Source: an uncultured Bacteroidia bacterium (GTDB lineage Bacteria > Bacteroidota > Bacteroidia > Bacteroidales > UBA932). Taken from it: 64,000 nucleotides of DNA. This document shows positions 1 through 11,250 of this stretch, piece after piece (position 1 is the stretch's first letter; each line of letters begins with the position of its first letter). The notes beneath the pieces were generated by a model that worked only from the letters and a program-made list of their open reading frames with translations, was not told the origin of the DNA and made no database searches. The translations under genes and the position numbers were made by a program. Where the stretch lies: contig CACXCS010000086.1 in the NCBI GenBank assembly GCA_902766255.1, positions 78,859 through 142,858 of the forward strand, given 5' to 3'.

Positions 1-749
1 TCGGCGGCCAGGTCATGGAAGACGCCTTCCGCTACCACCACGGTACCGTAGTCAATACCGAGAAGTTTGCGCTTGATTATGGCGGAGAGAGTGAGTTTTA
101 TAATTTTATCGATGGTGATGGAAGTCTTGTTGAACATCTCGGGGATGATGGTCATGGGGCAGTGTGTAGCCTCGCCGATTCCAAGGGCAAGATGTCCTGC
201 GCTGCGTCCCATTGCAGATATCAGCAACCAGTTGCCGGAAGTGCGGGCATCCTCGTAGATGGTGCGGGCAAGGTGAGCTCCCTCCTGCTTTGCGGAGTTG
301 AATCCGAAGGTCGGCGCGTTGCCGGGAAGAGGCAGGTCGTTGTCTATGGTTTTGGGAACGTGGATGTTGGCAATGGGGTATTTGCGTGCTTCAAGGAACT
401 TGGCGATGCGGTTAGCGGTGGATGCTGTATCGTCGCCGCCGACAGTCACGAGAAGCTTGATGTTGTTTTCCTGGAACAGGGCAAGGTTGAAACGCTGCTC
501 GAAATCTTCATCGGTGGGTTTGAACCTGCTCATCTGCAGATAGGAACCTCCGCGGTTGAAATAAGCGTCAGCCTTGAAGAAGTCGATGTCCTCGGTGCGG
601 GGAGTTTTGCTGAAAAGGCCGCTGTAGCCGCCGTGAAGGCCGATTACGCGATAGCCGTTTGCAAGGAAAGTTTTAGCGACGGAGCATACGACGGTGTTCA
701 TGCCGGGCGCGGGGCCGCCGCCACAAAGGATGATAATGGAATCTTTCAT
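1..749 (-). CDS. pfkA: 6-phosphofructokinase, PPi-type (5' part, runs off the window)
   Basis: This is the N-terminal 249 codons of a phosphofructokinase, which converts fructose 6-phosphate to fructose 1,6-bisphosphate in glycolysis. Seen: an N-terminal glycine-rich phosphate-binding loop (about residues 10-16, CGGGPAPG), GGDD at 104-107, PKTIDND at 132-138 and an MGRSAGHLAL segment. In this family a second Asp in GGDD, together with Lys in PKTIDND, goes with use of pyrophosphate rather than ATP as phosphoryl donor, so PPi dependence is inferred. The start ATG at 749-747 follows a TAnnTTTG element at 790-783 by about 30 nt. It diverges from ligA. The C-terminus is missing only because the window ends. 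Confidence 0.9.
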   Translation of the reverse strand, partial: MKDSIIILCGGGPAPGMNTVVCSVAKTFLANGYRVIGLHGGYSGLFSKTPRTEDIDFFKADAYFNRGGSYLQMSRFKPTDEDFEQRFNLALFQENNIKLLVTVGGDDTASTANRIAKFLEARKYPIANIHVPKTIDNDLPLPGNAPTFGFNSAKQEGAHLARTIYEDARTSGNWLLISAMGRSAGHLALGIGEATHCPMTIIPEMFNKTSITIDKIIKLTLSAIIKRKLLGIDYGTVVVAEGVFHDLAA

Positions 750-782
750 GTTATTAAAAATAAGCTTACTTTCAAAATCTCA

Positions 783-790
783 CAAAGTTA
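783..790 (-). promoter_or_regulatory. -7 element of the pfkA promoter
   Basis: On the minus strand this reads TAACTTTG, a full match to the Bacteroidota -7 consensus TAnnTTTG. Expected transcription start is near 779, giving a leader of about 30 nt. No clear -33 TTTG was found. Confidence 0.65.
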
Positions 791-802
791 ATATTTTTTT
801 GA

Positions 803-2899
<2,097 letters not shown>

Positions 2900-2900
2900 T

Positions 2901-3827
2901 ATGCGCAGGCTCTTCGATTTGTTTACCGACAAGATATGGTCCATCGACGCCACGAAAGTGGCGCAGGTGTCGAAGAGCTATGCCCGTACGGTCAATTTTG
3001 TCAAGATTATACGCATAACCATCAATACCTTTGCCGAAAACCGCATGGGATTCCAGTGCGTGGCGCTGAGCTACTTCGTAACGCTTGCACTCATTCCCCT
3101 GCTCGCTTTCCTGTTTGCGGTCACCGGCGGCATGGGCCTTTCGGGTTATCTCGATACCTTTCTCCTCACGCTTGCGGCCGATGTGGACAGCGACATGCTC
3201 ATGCTGATAAAGGAGAAGGCCGGCAACATCATCAATATAGCCAAGAGCGGCGGGGTGGGAGTCATATCTGCGCTGATGTTCCTTTGGACGATTCTGTGGA
3301 TGATGTTCCAGGTTGAAAGGGTTTTCAACAACGTCTGGGGCATACGGAAGATTCCGCGCAAGATCTACAAGCGCTTCGGCTTCTACTTTCTCGTACTAAT
3401 CCTCACGCCTTTCATCGTAGTACTGTTCGGTGTGGGTATTGCGTATTACATCAATTTCCCGAAGTACCTCGGACTCGATCTTACGGAGCTTCGATTCCTG
3501 CCCAAGATGCTGGGTTACATTGCATTCTTTGCTATTGTAACCTTCACTCTGAGCGCCATGTACAAATTCATTCCTGCAACAGAAGTCAAGTACAAATACG
3601 CTTTGCGTTCTGCCATTGTTGCGGGTATCGTATTCGTTCTTTTCCAGTATCTTTACCTCGAAACACAGGTCTTCGTGGCACGCCTCAATGCCGTGTATGG
3701 TGTTTTGGCCGCTATCCCTCTGTTCCTTATCTGGCTGAATTTCAGCTGGCAGATAATTATTTACGGCGCCGAACTAACGTACAGCTTCCAGAACATTTCC
3801 AATTATGGACTCCAGGAAAATCTATGA
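2901..3827 (+). CDS. yihY: YihY/BrkB family inner-membrane protein
   Basis: A 308-aa membrane protein of the YihY/virulence factor BrkB family, often mislabelled RNase BN. Seen: a soluble N-terminus of about 45 residues, then about six hydrophobic helices, with the conserved pattern WTILWMMFQVERVFNNVWG after the second helix and GAELTYSF near the end. The biochemical function of the family is not settled; transport or envelope roles have been proposed. The gene starts 1 nt after ligA and its last 23 nt overlap the start of the RSH gene, so translation is probably coupled. Confidence 0.9.
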   Translation: MRRLFDLFTDKIWSIDATKVAQVSKSYARTVNFVKIIRITINTFAENRMGFQCVALSYFVTLALIPLLAFLFAVTGGMGLSGYLDTFLLTLAADVDSDMLMLIKEKAGNIINIAKSGGVGVISALMFLWTILWMMFQVERVFNNVWGIRKIPRKIYKRFGFYFLVLILTPFIVVLFGVGIAYYINFPKYLGLDLTELRFLPKMLGYIAFFAIVTFTLSAMYKFIPATEVKYKYALRSAIVAGIVFVLFQYLYLETQVFVARLNAVYGVLAAIPLFLIWLNFSWQIIIYGAELTYSFQNISNYGLQENL

Positions 3828-5475
3828 GGAATACCAATCCCTGATGGCACTTGTGCACAGGCGCTGCCTTGACGACAGCGAGGTGGAAGCCGTCGAGAGG
3901 GCTGTTAAAATGGCCTCCGACGCCCACCGCAACGTGCTGATGCACACCGGGGAACCTTATATCATGAGGTGCCTGGATGTTGCGAGGATTGTGGTTGAAA
4001 AGGTGGGCCTGGGTTACAAATCGGTATGTGCCGCCCTGCTCATGGATGTCCCGGGCGAACTGTACTATACTATCGACGATATACGCTTGCAGTTCGGCGA
4101 GAAGATCGCCCAGCTCGTAGAGGGCCTGCAGCATATAGGCAAGATTCTCGAGAGTGCCGATTCAGGGTTGACTGCGGATGCCGCCGAAAGCGGTCAGGAG
4201 ATGGAGAATTTCAAGCTGGTCCTGCTTACACTAGGTGATGATGTCCGCGTCCTGCTGATCAAGATGGCTGAAAGGCTGCAGCTTTGCCGGGTGCTGGATT
4301 CGCTCCCCCGCAGCCGCCGCGACAGAATCTTGTCCGAAACCATGTCCATCTTCATTCCCCTGGCGCACAGGCTCGGTCTGTACAGCCTTAAATCGGAGAT
4401 GGAGAATCTGTGGCTCAAGTACGAGCACCCTGACGATTATGCAGGGATAATCGGCCGCACCGATAAAGACGTTGCCGCAAGGACAAAGGACATCGACGAC
4501 TTCATTGCTCCGATAAGCGCCGCCCTTGTGGAGCGCGGTTACACTTTCGAAGTAAAGAAACGCATCAAGACACCATATTCGATATGGCACAAGATGCGCA
4601 CCAAACGTGTTCCCTTCGAGCAAATCTACGACTTGTACGCGGTACGTATCATTTTCGACCCTGACAATCCTGCCGTTGAAAGGGAGCAGGCGTATACTGT
4701 CTATTCGATAATTACGCAGATGTACACCGACAAGCCAGGCCGCATGCGGGATTGGATAAAGCACCCAAAGACAAACGGTTACGAGGCTCTTCACTGCACG
4801 CTCATGAGCAAAGCGGGCATCTGGGTGGAAGTTCAGATACGCTCGCGCAGGATGGATGATATCGCCGAAAAAGGTATTGCCGCCCACTGGGCATACAAGA
4901 AAGACGGATATCTGTCCGAAACCGACAGCGAGGTCGACCACTGGCTGGCCAAGATCCAGGATATACTCAGCAGCGGGGACATTAATTCTCTGGAAATGCT
5001 CGACATCATCCAGGACGATATCCTTCCCACTGAAATAACCGTATTCACGCCAAAAGGCGAGCAGCGTACCGTTCCCAAAGGCGCTACGGCCCTGGACTTT
5101 GCATATCGTATCCATACCAATGTCGGTAACCGGGCCATTGCCGCCAAGGTGAATATGAAACTGGCTCCACTGTCCCGCAAGCTCAAGGCCGGTGACCAGG
5201 TGGAAATCATCACCGCCCGCAGCGCCAGTCCCAAAATCGAGTGGTTGAGCTTCCTTACCACCCGCAGCGCCCGCCGGAAGCTGATGGACTACATACGTGC
5301 CAACTGCCCTGACCAACTTAAGGAAGCGGAAAGCATGCTGCAGTACAAGCCTGAGGATATAAGCATGCACATTACCATCAAGGGCGTAAACCGTCCGGGG
5401 CTTGCTGCCGAAATTGAAAGCGTACTGAAAAAGATAAACGGCATAGATGAAGTTGCCATAAGTGACTCGATATGA
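3805..5475 (+). CDS. RelA/SpoT homologue: (p)ppGpp synthetase with dead hydrolase domain
   Basis: A 556-aa RSH protein. Residues 1-190 are the hydrolase domain in sequence order, but the metal ligands are lost: the His expected after GEPYI is Arg55, the HD pair is Met80-Asp81, the following ED is Gly84-Glu85, and the Asp of the KLADR-type motif is Glu156. The synthetase domain (about 215-370) is intact, with RIK at 253-255, Asp276, a basic RMRD loop at 313-316, NGY at 324-326 and Glu342. A TGS domain follows at about 408-470. The C-terminus ends after a short ACT-like stretch (521-556), well short of the roughly 730 residues of full RSH proteins. It should make but not degrade (p)ppGpp, so a separate hydrolase is expected elsewhere. 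It overlaps yihY by 23 nt and the next gene by 4 nt. Confidence 0.93.
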   Translation: MDSRKIYEEYQSLMALVHRRCLDDSEVEAVERAVKMASDAHRNVLMHTGEPYIMRCLDVARIVVEKVGLGYKSVCAALLMDVPGELYYTIDDIRLQFGEKIAQLVEGLQHIGKILESADSGLTADAAESGQEMENFKLVLLTLGDDVRVLLIKMAERLQLCRVLDSLPRSRRDRILSETMSIFIPLAHRLGLYSLKSEMENLWLKYEHPDDYAGIIGRTDKDVAARTKDIDDFIAPISAALVERGYTFEVKKRIKTPYSIWHKMRTKRVPFEQIYDLYAVRIIFDPDNPAVEREQAYTVYSIITQMYTDKPGRMRDWIKHPKTNGYEALHCTLMSKAGIWVEVQIRSRRMDDIAEKGIAAHWAYKKDGYLSETDSEVDHWLAKIQDILSSGDINSLEMLDIIQDDILPTEITVFTPKGEQRTVPKGATALDFAYRIHTNVGNRAIAAKVNMKLAPLSRKLKAGDQVEIITARSASPKIEWLSFLTTRSARRKLMDYIRANCPDQLKEAESMLQYKPEDISMHITIKGVNRPGLAAEIESVLKKINGIDEVAISDSI

Positions 5476-7265
5476 AGATAAAGCGATTAATACCCCTGTT
5501 CGTTGCGGCGGCCGTGTTCGTCCCGATGATCTTCATTCATTCCTGCGCCAACACGACGCAGGCACCTACCGGAGGGCTCAAAGATACCATCCCGCCTTTC
5601 ATCATAGATATCAATCCCCTGCCCGGAGCTGTCGGAGTACCTGTGTCCGGGGCAAAGATAATGTTCCGCTTCGATGAGTATGTAACCATCAAGAACCCCA
5701 AGAACATCTTCCTTTCTCCCCCCCAGGCAAAGTCGCCAAAGGTCAGGATCAAGGACAAGTTCCTGATCGTCCAGTTCGAGGAGCCGCTCGATTCCAACAC
5801 TACCTATACGCTCAATTTCACCAACGCCCTGGCCGACAACAATGAGGGCAATATGTTCCCGGGATATACCTATGTTTTCTCGACCGGTCCTACAATCGAC
5901 TCGCTGCTTGTGACGGGCGTAGTCCAGGACTGCAATACCCTCCGCCCTGTAAAAGATGCTACAGTGCTGTTGTACAAGGACTTGTCAGACTCTGCTGTGT
6001 TCCTTCACAGGCCGGATGCCGCAATCAAAACGGACGACTGGGGCTTTTTCTGCATACCTTATATCGCCGATACAGTGTACCGCCTGTATGCAATCAAAGA
6101 CGAGTCCAACAACAATATTTACGATCCCGACACCGACCTTGTGGGCTTTGTAGACTCCCTTGTCAGACCAACTGTCAGGGTTGTTGACACTTTGCCTGAA
6201 ATGCTCAAATACGACATGCTGGATACGCTTATGTGCGAGGCCAGACGCGTCGATTACAAAATCCGCCTTTTCCGCGAAAAGCCCAGCAAGCAGTACCTGG
6301 TGAACAAAGTGCGCACCGGCGACCGTTCTGCATACCTTACTTTCATGGCACCGTACGTGTGGATTGATTCTCTTTGGGTAAAGGGATATTCCGCCAACCA
6401 GATCATTACCCAGTTCAATACCCTGCAGGACAGCCTTGAAATATGGGTAAACAGCCGCAAGCCCGCGCCTGACACACTTCATATTTTTGTGAATTACCGC
6501 AAAACGGACAGCCTTGGCGTGCTCACGCCTTCCCTGGAGCATGTCCGTCTGAGTATGCCCGAGGGCAAACGCGTGCTTCAGAGAATGCAGCGCAAGAATA
6601 TTAAAAAAGAGGATACAACCTGTGTATTCAAGCTTGAAGCAAAGCCCGAAACGGTTGAGCAGAATGGTTTCAGCCTTGAATTCAACTTGCCCATAATCTA
6701 CGAAAAGTTCGACTCGCTGGATTTCCGCTACCTCAATCCAAAACAGAAAGAGTTCAAGGGCTCTGTTACCGTCGAACGTGACACCTCCAACCTGCGCCAT
6801 TATATCATCCGCCCCAAGGAGAAACTCCTGCCAGGATATGAGTACTCACTCAAAGTGCCTCATCACGCATTCCGGGATATAGGCGGCTTCTACTCCGACA
6901 GCACGGTGGTAAAAGTTTCACTGCCCACGGACGAGAAACTCAGCCTGTTGCGCACGCCCATGATCAATGTAGACCGCAAGATTATAGTCGACCTGCTGGA
7001 TGAATCACGCAAGAAAGTGCTGCGCACCTACATCATTGATTCTGACAGCGTACTGGAATTCCCATATCTCCAGGAAGGGAAATACAGCATTCGCATTACC
7101 GACGATGGCAACCGCAACTCCATAGTGGATACAGGGTCGCTTCTCGAGCACCGTCAGCCCGAGTCCGTGTTGTTTTTCAAGTTCGGCGAGCAGGATTTCG
7201 TAGAGATTCCCGCAAGCGCAGAGGTGGAGCAGGAGATTGATATTAAAACCTTGTTGGCGCAATGA
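5472..7265 (+). CDS. Ig-like domain lipoprotein (Big_5 type)
   Basis: A 597-aa predicted lipoprotein. A hydrophobic signal is followed by a lipobox ending at Cys25 (FIHSC), and the mature protein begins CANTTQAPTGG, a start I associate with a widespread Bacteroidota lipoprotein family. An Ig-like domain of the SbsA/Big_5 type covers roughly 40-140, with the typical FSTG strand ending. A second beta-rich domain at about 145-240 includes a calcium-like NNNIYDPDTD stretch. The remainder is beta-rich and not recognised. Role unknown, probably periplasmic or outer-membrane associated. It is coupled by ATGA overlaps to both the RSH gene and the next barrel gene. Confidence 0.85.
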   Translation: MKIKRLIPLFVAAAVFVPMIFIHSCANTTQAPTGGLKDTIPPFIIDINPLPGAVGVPVSGAKIMFRFDEYVTIKNPKNIFLSPPQAKSPKVRIKDKFLIVQFEEPLDSNTTYTLNFTNALADNNEGNMFPGYTYVFSTGPTIDSLLVTGVVQDCNTLRPVKDATVLLYKDLSDSAVFLHRPDAAIKTDDWGFFCIPYIADTVYRLYAIKDESNNNIYDPDTDLVGFVDSLVRPTVRVVDTLPEMLKYDMLDTLMCEARRVDYKIRLFREKPSKQYLVNKVRTGDRSAYLTFMAPYVWIDSLWVKGYSANQIITQFNTLQDSLEIWVNSRKPAPDTLHIFVNYRKTDSLGVLTPSLEHVRLSMPEGKRVLQRMQRKNIKKEDTTCVFKLEAKPETVEQNGFSLEFNLPIIYEKFDSLDFRYLNPKQKEFKGSVTVERDTSNLRHYIIRPKEKLLPGYEYSLKVPHHAFRDIGGFYSDSTVVKVSLPTDEKLSLLRTPMINVDRKIIVDLLDESRKKVLRTYIIDSDSVLEFPYLQEGKYSIRITDDGNRNSIVDTGSLLEHRQPESVLFFKFGEQDFVEIPASAEVEQEIDIKTLLAQ

Positions 7266-8107
7266 AAAAGCTGTTGTTTATCTCTGTCCTGGTGCTTTGC
7301 GTCACGGCCTTGCGGGCGCAGAACGATTCTATTATCTATACTGCCGAATATCTTGATACAGTCGTACTTAACAAAAAGGCCGAGGTGATTAACGACTACT
7401 CCCTGATTGGTGTCAATTACGGAGTGACTTATTCTACCATATATTTCAATCCCACCAAGATGGGCGCCGCCTTCAAGTTCAATCCTCACTATTTTTCGAT
7501 AATGTACACCCATTACGAAAAAATGTTCGGGTATCTTCCATACTTTGGCTTGACCGTCGGCTTTTCCCATTCCCACGAAGGAGTATCATTTAACGACAGC
7601 CCCGAAACGGGCTATCCGCTCGGTTATGTTGACGGAGCTACTGTCATGTCGATAGAAACCTATGAGATGCCGGCCATGATGCAGTTCCATATCGACTCCG
7701 CCCCCACAAAGATAATGGCCAACCTCGGCGCCTACATAGGCTATCGCACTTCGGTGACCCGCAGCGGGCCGTATATGGATATTGAATACGCCAACAAGTT
7801 CCGCGATTACGAATACCGCTTCGATTACGGTATCGTAGGTGGCGTAGGATTAGCCTATATGCTTGATCCGGTGGAGTTCCACCTTAACCTGCTGGCCCGC
7901 TGGAGCATGCAGAACCTCTACCAGCCAGATTATTACAACGAAGTCTTCCATCCTTACAACACATACTACTACCGATATGCCAATCCTATCGACATTTCGG
8001 TAACCTTCGGCGTGCATTTCCAGCTGACCAAGCGCACGGGCAAAACAAATAAACAACTCAAAAAAGAGGCTAAGAATATTGTCTATGGCGAGACTGCAAA
8101 CAATTAA
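7262..8107 (+). CDS. Outer-membrane beta-barrel protein, PorT-like
   Basis: A 281-aa exported protein with a cleavable signal peptide (cut expected after LRAQ, residue 20). The mature part is rich in alternating aromatic/hydrophobic strands, such as GVNYGVTYSTIYF and FDYGIVGGVGLAYML, typical of a small outer-membrane beta barrel. The last 25 residues are lysine-rich and polar, not a strand. I cannot give a precise function; the PorT-like label rests on general appearance. The start overlaps the Ig-like lipoprotein stop by 4 nt, which suggests that the two are made together and may form a pair at the outer membrane. Confidence 0.75.
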   Translation: MKKLLFISVLVLCVTALRAQNDSIIYTAEYLDTVVLNKKAEVINDYSLIGVNYGVTYSTIYFNPTKMGAAFKFNPHYFSIMYTHYEKMFGYLPYFGLTVGFSHSHEGVSFNDSPETGYPLGYVDGATVMSIETYEMPAMMQFHIDSAPTKIMANLGAYIGYRTSVTRSGPYMDIEYANKFRDYEYRFDYGIVGGVGLAYMLDPVEFHLNLLARWSMQNLYQPDYYNEVFHPYNTYYYRYANPIDISVTFGVHFQLTKRTGKTNKQLKKEAKNIVYGETANN

Positions 8108-9323
8108 GGTCAAGGTAGGCGGTTCACTGTTTATCGGAGGCGGCTCTCCTCTGGTCGTTCAGACCATGTGCAACACCCATACGTCCGATGTCGAAGCTAC
8201 TGTAGCTCAATGTCTTGAGCTCCATGCTGCCGGGGCTCAGATGATACGCATTACTGTGCCTGGCCTTCAAGATGTGCCGGCCGTGAAGGAAATCCATGCC
8301 CGGCTCCGCTCCGCCGGATGCACCGCGCCTCTTGTTGCCGATATACACTTTTCGTCCGACACGGCCATTGCATGCGCCTCAGTTGTGGAAAAAGTAAGGA
8401 TCAACCCTGGCAATTTTCATCCCGACCATGCTGTGGCCAGACGTAAGTTCGCCGAGTTTCTTGAGGTCTGCAAGCAAAACGGTACTGCTGTCCGTGTAGG
8501 GCTTAACCACGGCTCGCTGGGCAAATATATAACCGAATTGTACGGCAACACTCCTTTTGCAATGGCCAAAGCTGCCATGGAGTGGCTGGAAATGTGTGTT
8601 TCCGCTGAATTCTTCAATGTCGTGGTATCGCTTAAGGCGTCAAATACGGTGGTCATGGTTCAGGCTTACCGTGAGCTTGCCCGCATGATGAAAGAAAGCG
8701 GCTATGTATTTCCGATGCACCTCGGTGTAACCGAAGCAGGTAACGGTGACGCAGGACGCATCAAATCTTGCGTGGGAATAGCCTCCCTGCTCAAGGAAGG
8801 CATAGGCGACACTATACGTGTCTCACTTACGGAACATCCTGTAAATGAGATACCTGTAGCCCGTTATCTTGCGGATTACTTTAGCCATAATGGAGTTTCT
8901 GAACCAAATTCAATGCTGGATGCCGCCATTGAATGGGGTCCCAAACTTCTGGACCGTGAAATCGATTCCATCCCTTCGGATGCCGGTATCGGTCCTTACC
9001 TCGAGGATGAAATAATGCAGGCGGCACGCCGCCGCTTCTACCGCCCTGAGTACATCGCCTGCCCCGGATGCGGACGCACTATGTACAAGCTGGAAGAGAC
9101 TTTCGAAGAAGTAAAGCGCCGTACTTCACATCTTAAGGGCATGGTGATAGCTGTGATGGGTTGCATAGTCAACGGCCCCGGCGAGATGGCTGATGCTGAC
9201 TGGGGATACGTCGGAGAAGGGGGCGGCAGAGTGTCCATTTACCATAAAGGCCAGGCGGTGCTTCGCCATGTGCCCGACAGCGAAGCTATAGATAAACTAC
9301 TTGAACTGATTGCCGAGGCTTGA
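8085..9323 (+). CDS. ispG: 4-hydroxy-3-methylbut-2-enyl diphosphate synthase, shortened form
   Basis: IspG (GcpE) makes HMBPP from MEcPP in the MEP isoprenoid pathway and carries a [4Fe-4S] cluster. Seen: an N-terminal TIM barrel (about 1-255, with VADIHF and RINPGN), and the cluster-binding domain with Cys326 and Cys329 (CPGCGRT), Cys360 (GCIVNGPGE) and Glu367. At 412 aa it is longer than the two-domain E. coli enzyme but far shorter than the roughly 600-aa three-domain form usual in Bacteroides and Porphyromonas. Only about 70 residues separate the two domains, so most of the extra middle domain appears deleted. I chose ATG 8085 over the in-frame TTG at 8079. It overlaps the upstream gene by 23 nt and ends immediately before the convergent rlmI stop. 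Confidence 0.95.
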   Translation: MARLQTIKVKVGGSLFIGGGSPLVVQTMCNTHTSDVEATVAQCLELHAAGAQMIRITVPGLQDVPAVKEIHARLRSAGCTAPLVADIHFSSDTAIACASVVEKVRINPGNFHPDHAVARRKFAEFLEVCKQNGTAVRVGLNHGSLGKYITELYGNTPFAMAKAAMEWLEMCVSAEFFNVVVSLKASNTVVMVQAYRELARMMKESGYVFPMHLGVTEAGNGDAGRIKSCVGIASLLKEGIGDTIRVSLTEHPVNEIPVARYLADYFSHNGVSEPNSMLDAAIEWGPKLLDREIDSIPSDAGIGPYLEDEIMQAARRRFYRPEYIACPGCGRTMYKLEETFEEVKRRTSHLKGMVIAVMGCIVNGPGEMADADWGYVGEGGGRVSIYHKGQAVLRHVPDSEAIDKLLELIAEA

Positions 9324-10511
9324 TTACTCGACGTAGAGGAGAAGGCCTTTAAGATATTCTCCCTCAGGATGATAGATACTTACCGGATGGTCTCCGCCCT
9401 GGCACAGGCGGTCTACTATCCTTACGCTCCTGCCAGTTTGAGCGGATGCACTGAATACCAGTTCTGCAAAAGAAATCTTGTCCACCACCTGAGAGCAGCT
9501 GAAGGTGAATACCAGGCCTCCTGGAGCCACTCTTGATATTGCTGCCGCATTCAGACGCTGATATGCCCTGAGCGCGTTGTTCAGCGCTCCCCTGTGTTTT
9601 GCGAATGCCGGAGGATCTACTATCATAAGGTCATACTTGCCCTCGGGAGCTGCTGACAGAAAATCTATAGCATCGCAGCAATGCGAACTGTGCCTGTCCT
9701 GCAGACCCGTCAGCGCGACATTCTTGTCGGTTAGTGCCATAGCCCGTGCGGAAGAATCTACGCTGTCGACATGTAGGGCTCCGTTTTCAAGAGCGTAGAT
9801 GCTGAATCCTCCTGTGTAGCAGAAAAGATTGAGAACACTGCGTCCGGCGGCATATTTACCTACCAGAAAGCGGTTGTCACGCTGATCCAGGAAAAAGCCA
9901 GTCTTCTGGCCTTCTTCCCAGTTGACCACAAAGGAATGTCCATTTTCCAGAACGGTGGCTCCGTGCTCCTCAAAACCGGGAGCCTTGTAAAGGTATCCGT
10001 CAACCAGGTCAAGGCCGGCTTTGAAAGGGGCAGTCTGAGAACTCTTGTCATACACCGCCTTGAGCTTGTCCTCAAAGATCTCCTTCAACGCCTCGCAGAT
10101 ACGGGTTTTGGAGCGGAACATCCCAACGCTATGAGCCTGCATGACGCAAACTCCGTCGTACCAATCTATTATGAGACCGGGAAGACCGTCGCCCTCACCG
10201 TGAACAAGGCGGAAACAGTTGGTGTGCTCCGAAGGAAGACCAAGTACTTCCCTCTCATGGCGGGCACGTTCAAGGGATACTTTCCAGAAATCTGGCGACA
10301 ACGGATCGCCTGAAAAACTGAGGACGCGAACGGCTATAGACCCTATCTGGTAATGCCCCAGCGCAAGAAGTTCTCCGGCAGCATTGTGGACCGCCACGAT
10401 GTCGCCTTCGCGAGGATCGCCCTGTATTTGTGCAATCGCACCCGAGAATACCCAGGGGTGGAAGCGGAGCAGCGATTCATCCCTGCCCTTCTTGAGTATT
10501 ACTTTGACCAT
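9324..10511 (-). CDS. rlmI: 23S rRNA (cytosine-C5)-methyltransferase, RlmI family
   Basis: A class I SAM-dependent methyltransferase, probably modifying a cytosine of 23S rRNA (C1962 in E. coli). The 395-aa product has an N-terminal PUA domain (about 1-80, FHPWVFSGAI), the RlmI linker (DGLPGLIIDWYDG), the SAM-binding motif LNLFCYTGGFSIYAL, the catalytic DPPAF motif, and a Cys in the FTFSCSQVV segment. The start is ATG at 10511; the codon before it in frame is TTG. It overlaps the exonuclease gene by 35 nt, and its stop touches the ispG stop. Confidence 0.9.
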   Translation of the reverse strand: MVKVILKKGRDESLLRFHPWVFSGAIAQIQGDPREGDIVAVHNAAGELLALGHYQIGSIAVRVLSFSGDPLSPDFWKVSLERARHEREVLGLPSEHTNCFRLVHGEGDGLPGLIIDWYDGVCVMQAHSVGMFRSKTRICEALKEIFEDKLKAVYDKSSQTAPFKAGLDLVDGYLYKAPGFEEHGATVLENGHSFVVNWEEGQKTGFFLDQRDNRFLVGKYAAGRSVLNLFCYTGGFSIYALENGALHVDSVDSSARAMALTDKNVALTGLQDRHSSHCCDAIDFLSAAPEGKYDLMIVDPPAFAKHRGALNNALRAYQRLNAAAISRVAPGGLVFTFSCSQVVDKISFAELVFSASAQTGRSVRIVDRLCQGGDHPVSIYHPEGEYLKGLLLYVE

Positions 10512-11250
10512 CAATCTTCTTTTTCTTCTTCTTGTGACGGGACTTTTTGCGCTTCGATGTGTTGGCCCTTGCTTTTTCGGCCAGAATGTTGGCTTCCTTT
10601 CGTGCCAGGGCCTGCTCGTGCGCCAGCCTTTCCATGGGCGGCATCTTCTCTTCCGGTGTCAGAGGGTGCTTTTCACATTCAAGGAGCCTGAGATACATTT
10701 CCCTGCAGACCCAGGCATCGGTGGCGGCATAACGGCACTGCGAGGGGCTCAGCTCCTGGGCTTCCCAGTTGGAGAGCTGCTGCGCCTTGGAAATGCGGCA
10801 TCCAAGGATGTTGGCGGCAAGCTTTTTGACGCTCTTGTCGCGGATTCCCCACTCCCAGGCAATTTTCTGGAGATCGACAAAACCGGCAGGCTTGAATTCT
10901 CCCAGCTTTTGGAGTCCTCTAACATCGTCGCCGGAAGCGGCGCCTACCTTTACGATATCTTTATTGGCCAGTATGGAGCAAAGGCTTTTGCGCATACCCA
11001 GCTGCTGGACTCTGAACAGGAACGCCTTCTTGGGGCCTGACAACTGCAGCAGGGCAACTCCCCTGGTATGCTGCCCCGGCGAGAAGACAGGACGGCTTTC
11101 GGTATCGAAACCAAGCACCTTCTGTCGGCGCAGGTAAAAAACTGCCCTTTCGTATTCAAGGCCGGGCTTATCGATGACCTGGATATCCCCTGGAAAGGAT
11201 CCCAGGGGCATCTGTTCTATTTCGCTTGCTTCAATTGTTATTTTAAACAT
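10477..11250 (-). CDS. 3'-5' exonuclease of the DEDDy/RNase D type
   Basis: A 257-aa exonuclease-domain protein related to the RNase D and WRN exonuclease domains. Seen: FDTES with Asp49 and Glu51 (Exo I), VGAASGDD with Asp108/109 (Exo II), and YAATD with Tyr174 and Asp178 (Exo III), so all four metal-binding acids and the DEDDy tyrosine are present. After residue 195 comes a charged helix and a Lys/Arg-rich tail (about 230-257) that probably binds nucleic acid. There is no HRDC domain, so it is not a full RNase D. Substrate (RNA or DNA) unknown. The start overlaps the upstream lipoprotein stop by 8 nt. Confidence 0.88.
   Translation of the reverse strand: MFKITIEASEIEQMPLGSFPGDIQVIDKPGLEYERAVFYLRRQKVLGFDTESRPVFSPGQHTRGVALLQLSGPKKAFLFRVQQLGMRKSLCSILANKDIVKVGAASGDDVRGLQKLGEFKPAGFVDLQKIAWEWGIRDKSVKKLAANILGCRISKAQQLSNWEAQELSPSQCRYAATDAWVCREMYLRLLECEKHPLTPEEKMPPMERLAHEQALARKEANILAEKARANTSKRKKSRHKKKKKKIDGQSNTQEGQG

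Noticed and set aside
4231-5370. 379-codon open frame on the minus strand inside the RSH gene
   Set aside because: Shadow of a well-supported gene, with no start context or family resemblance.
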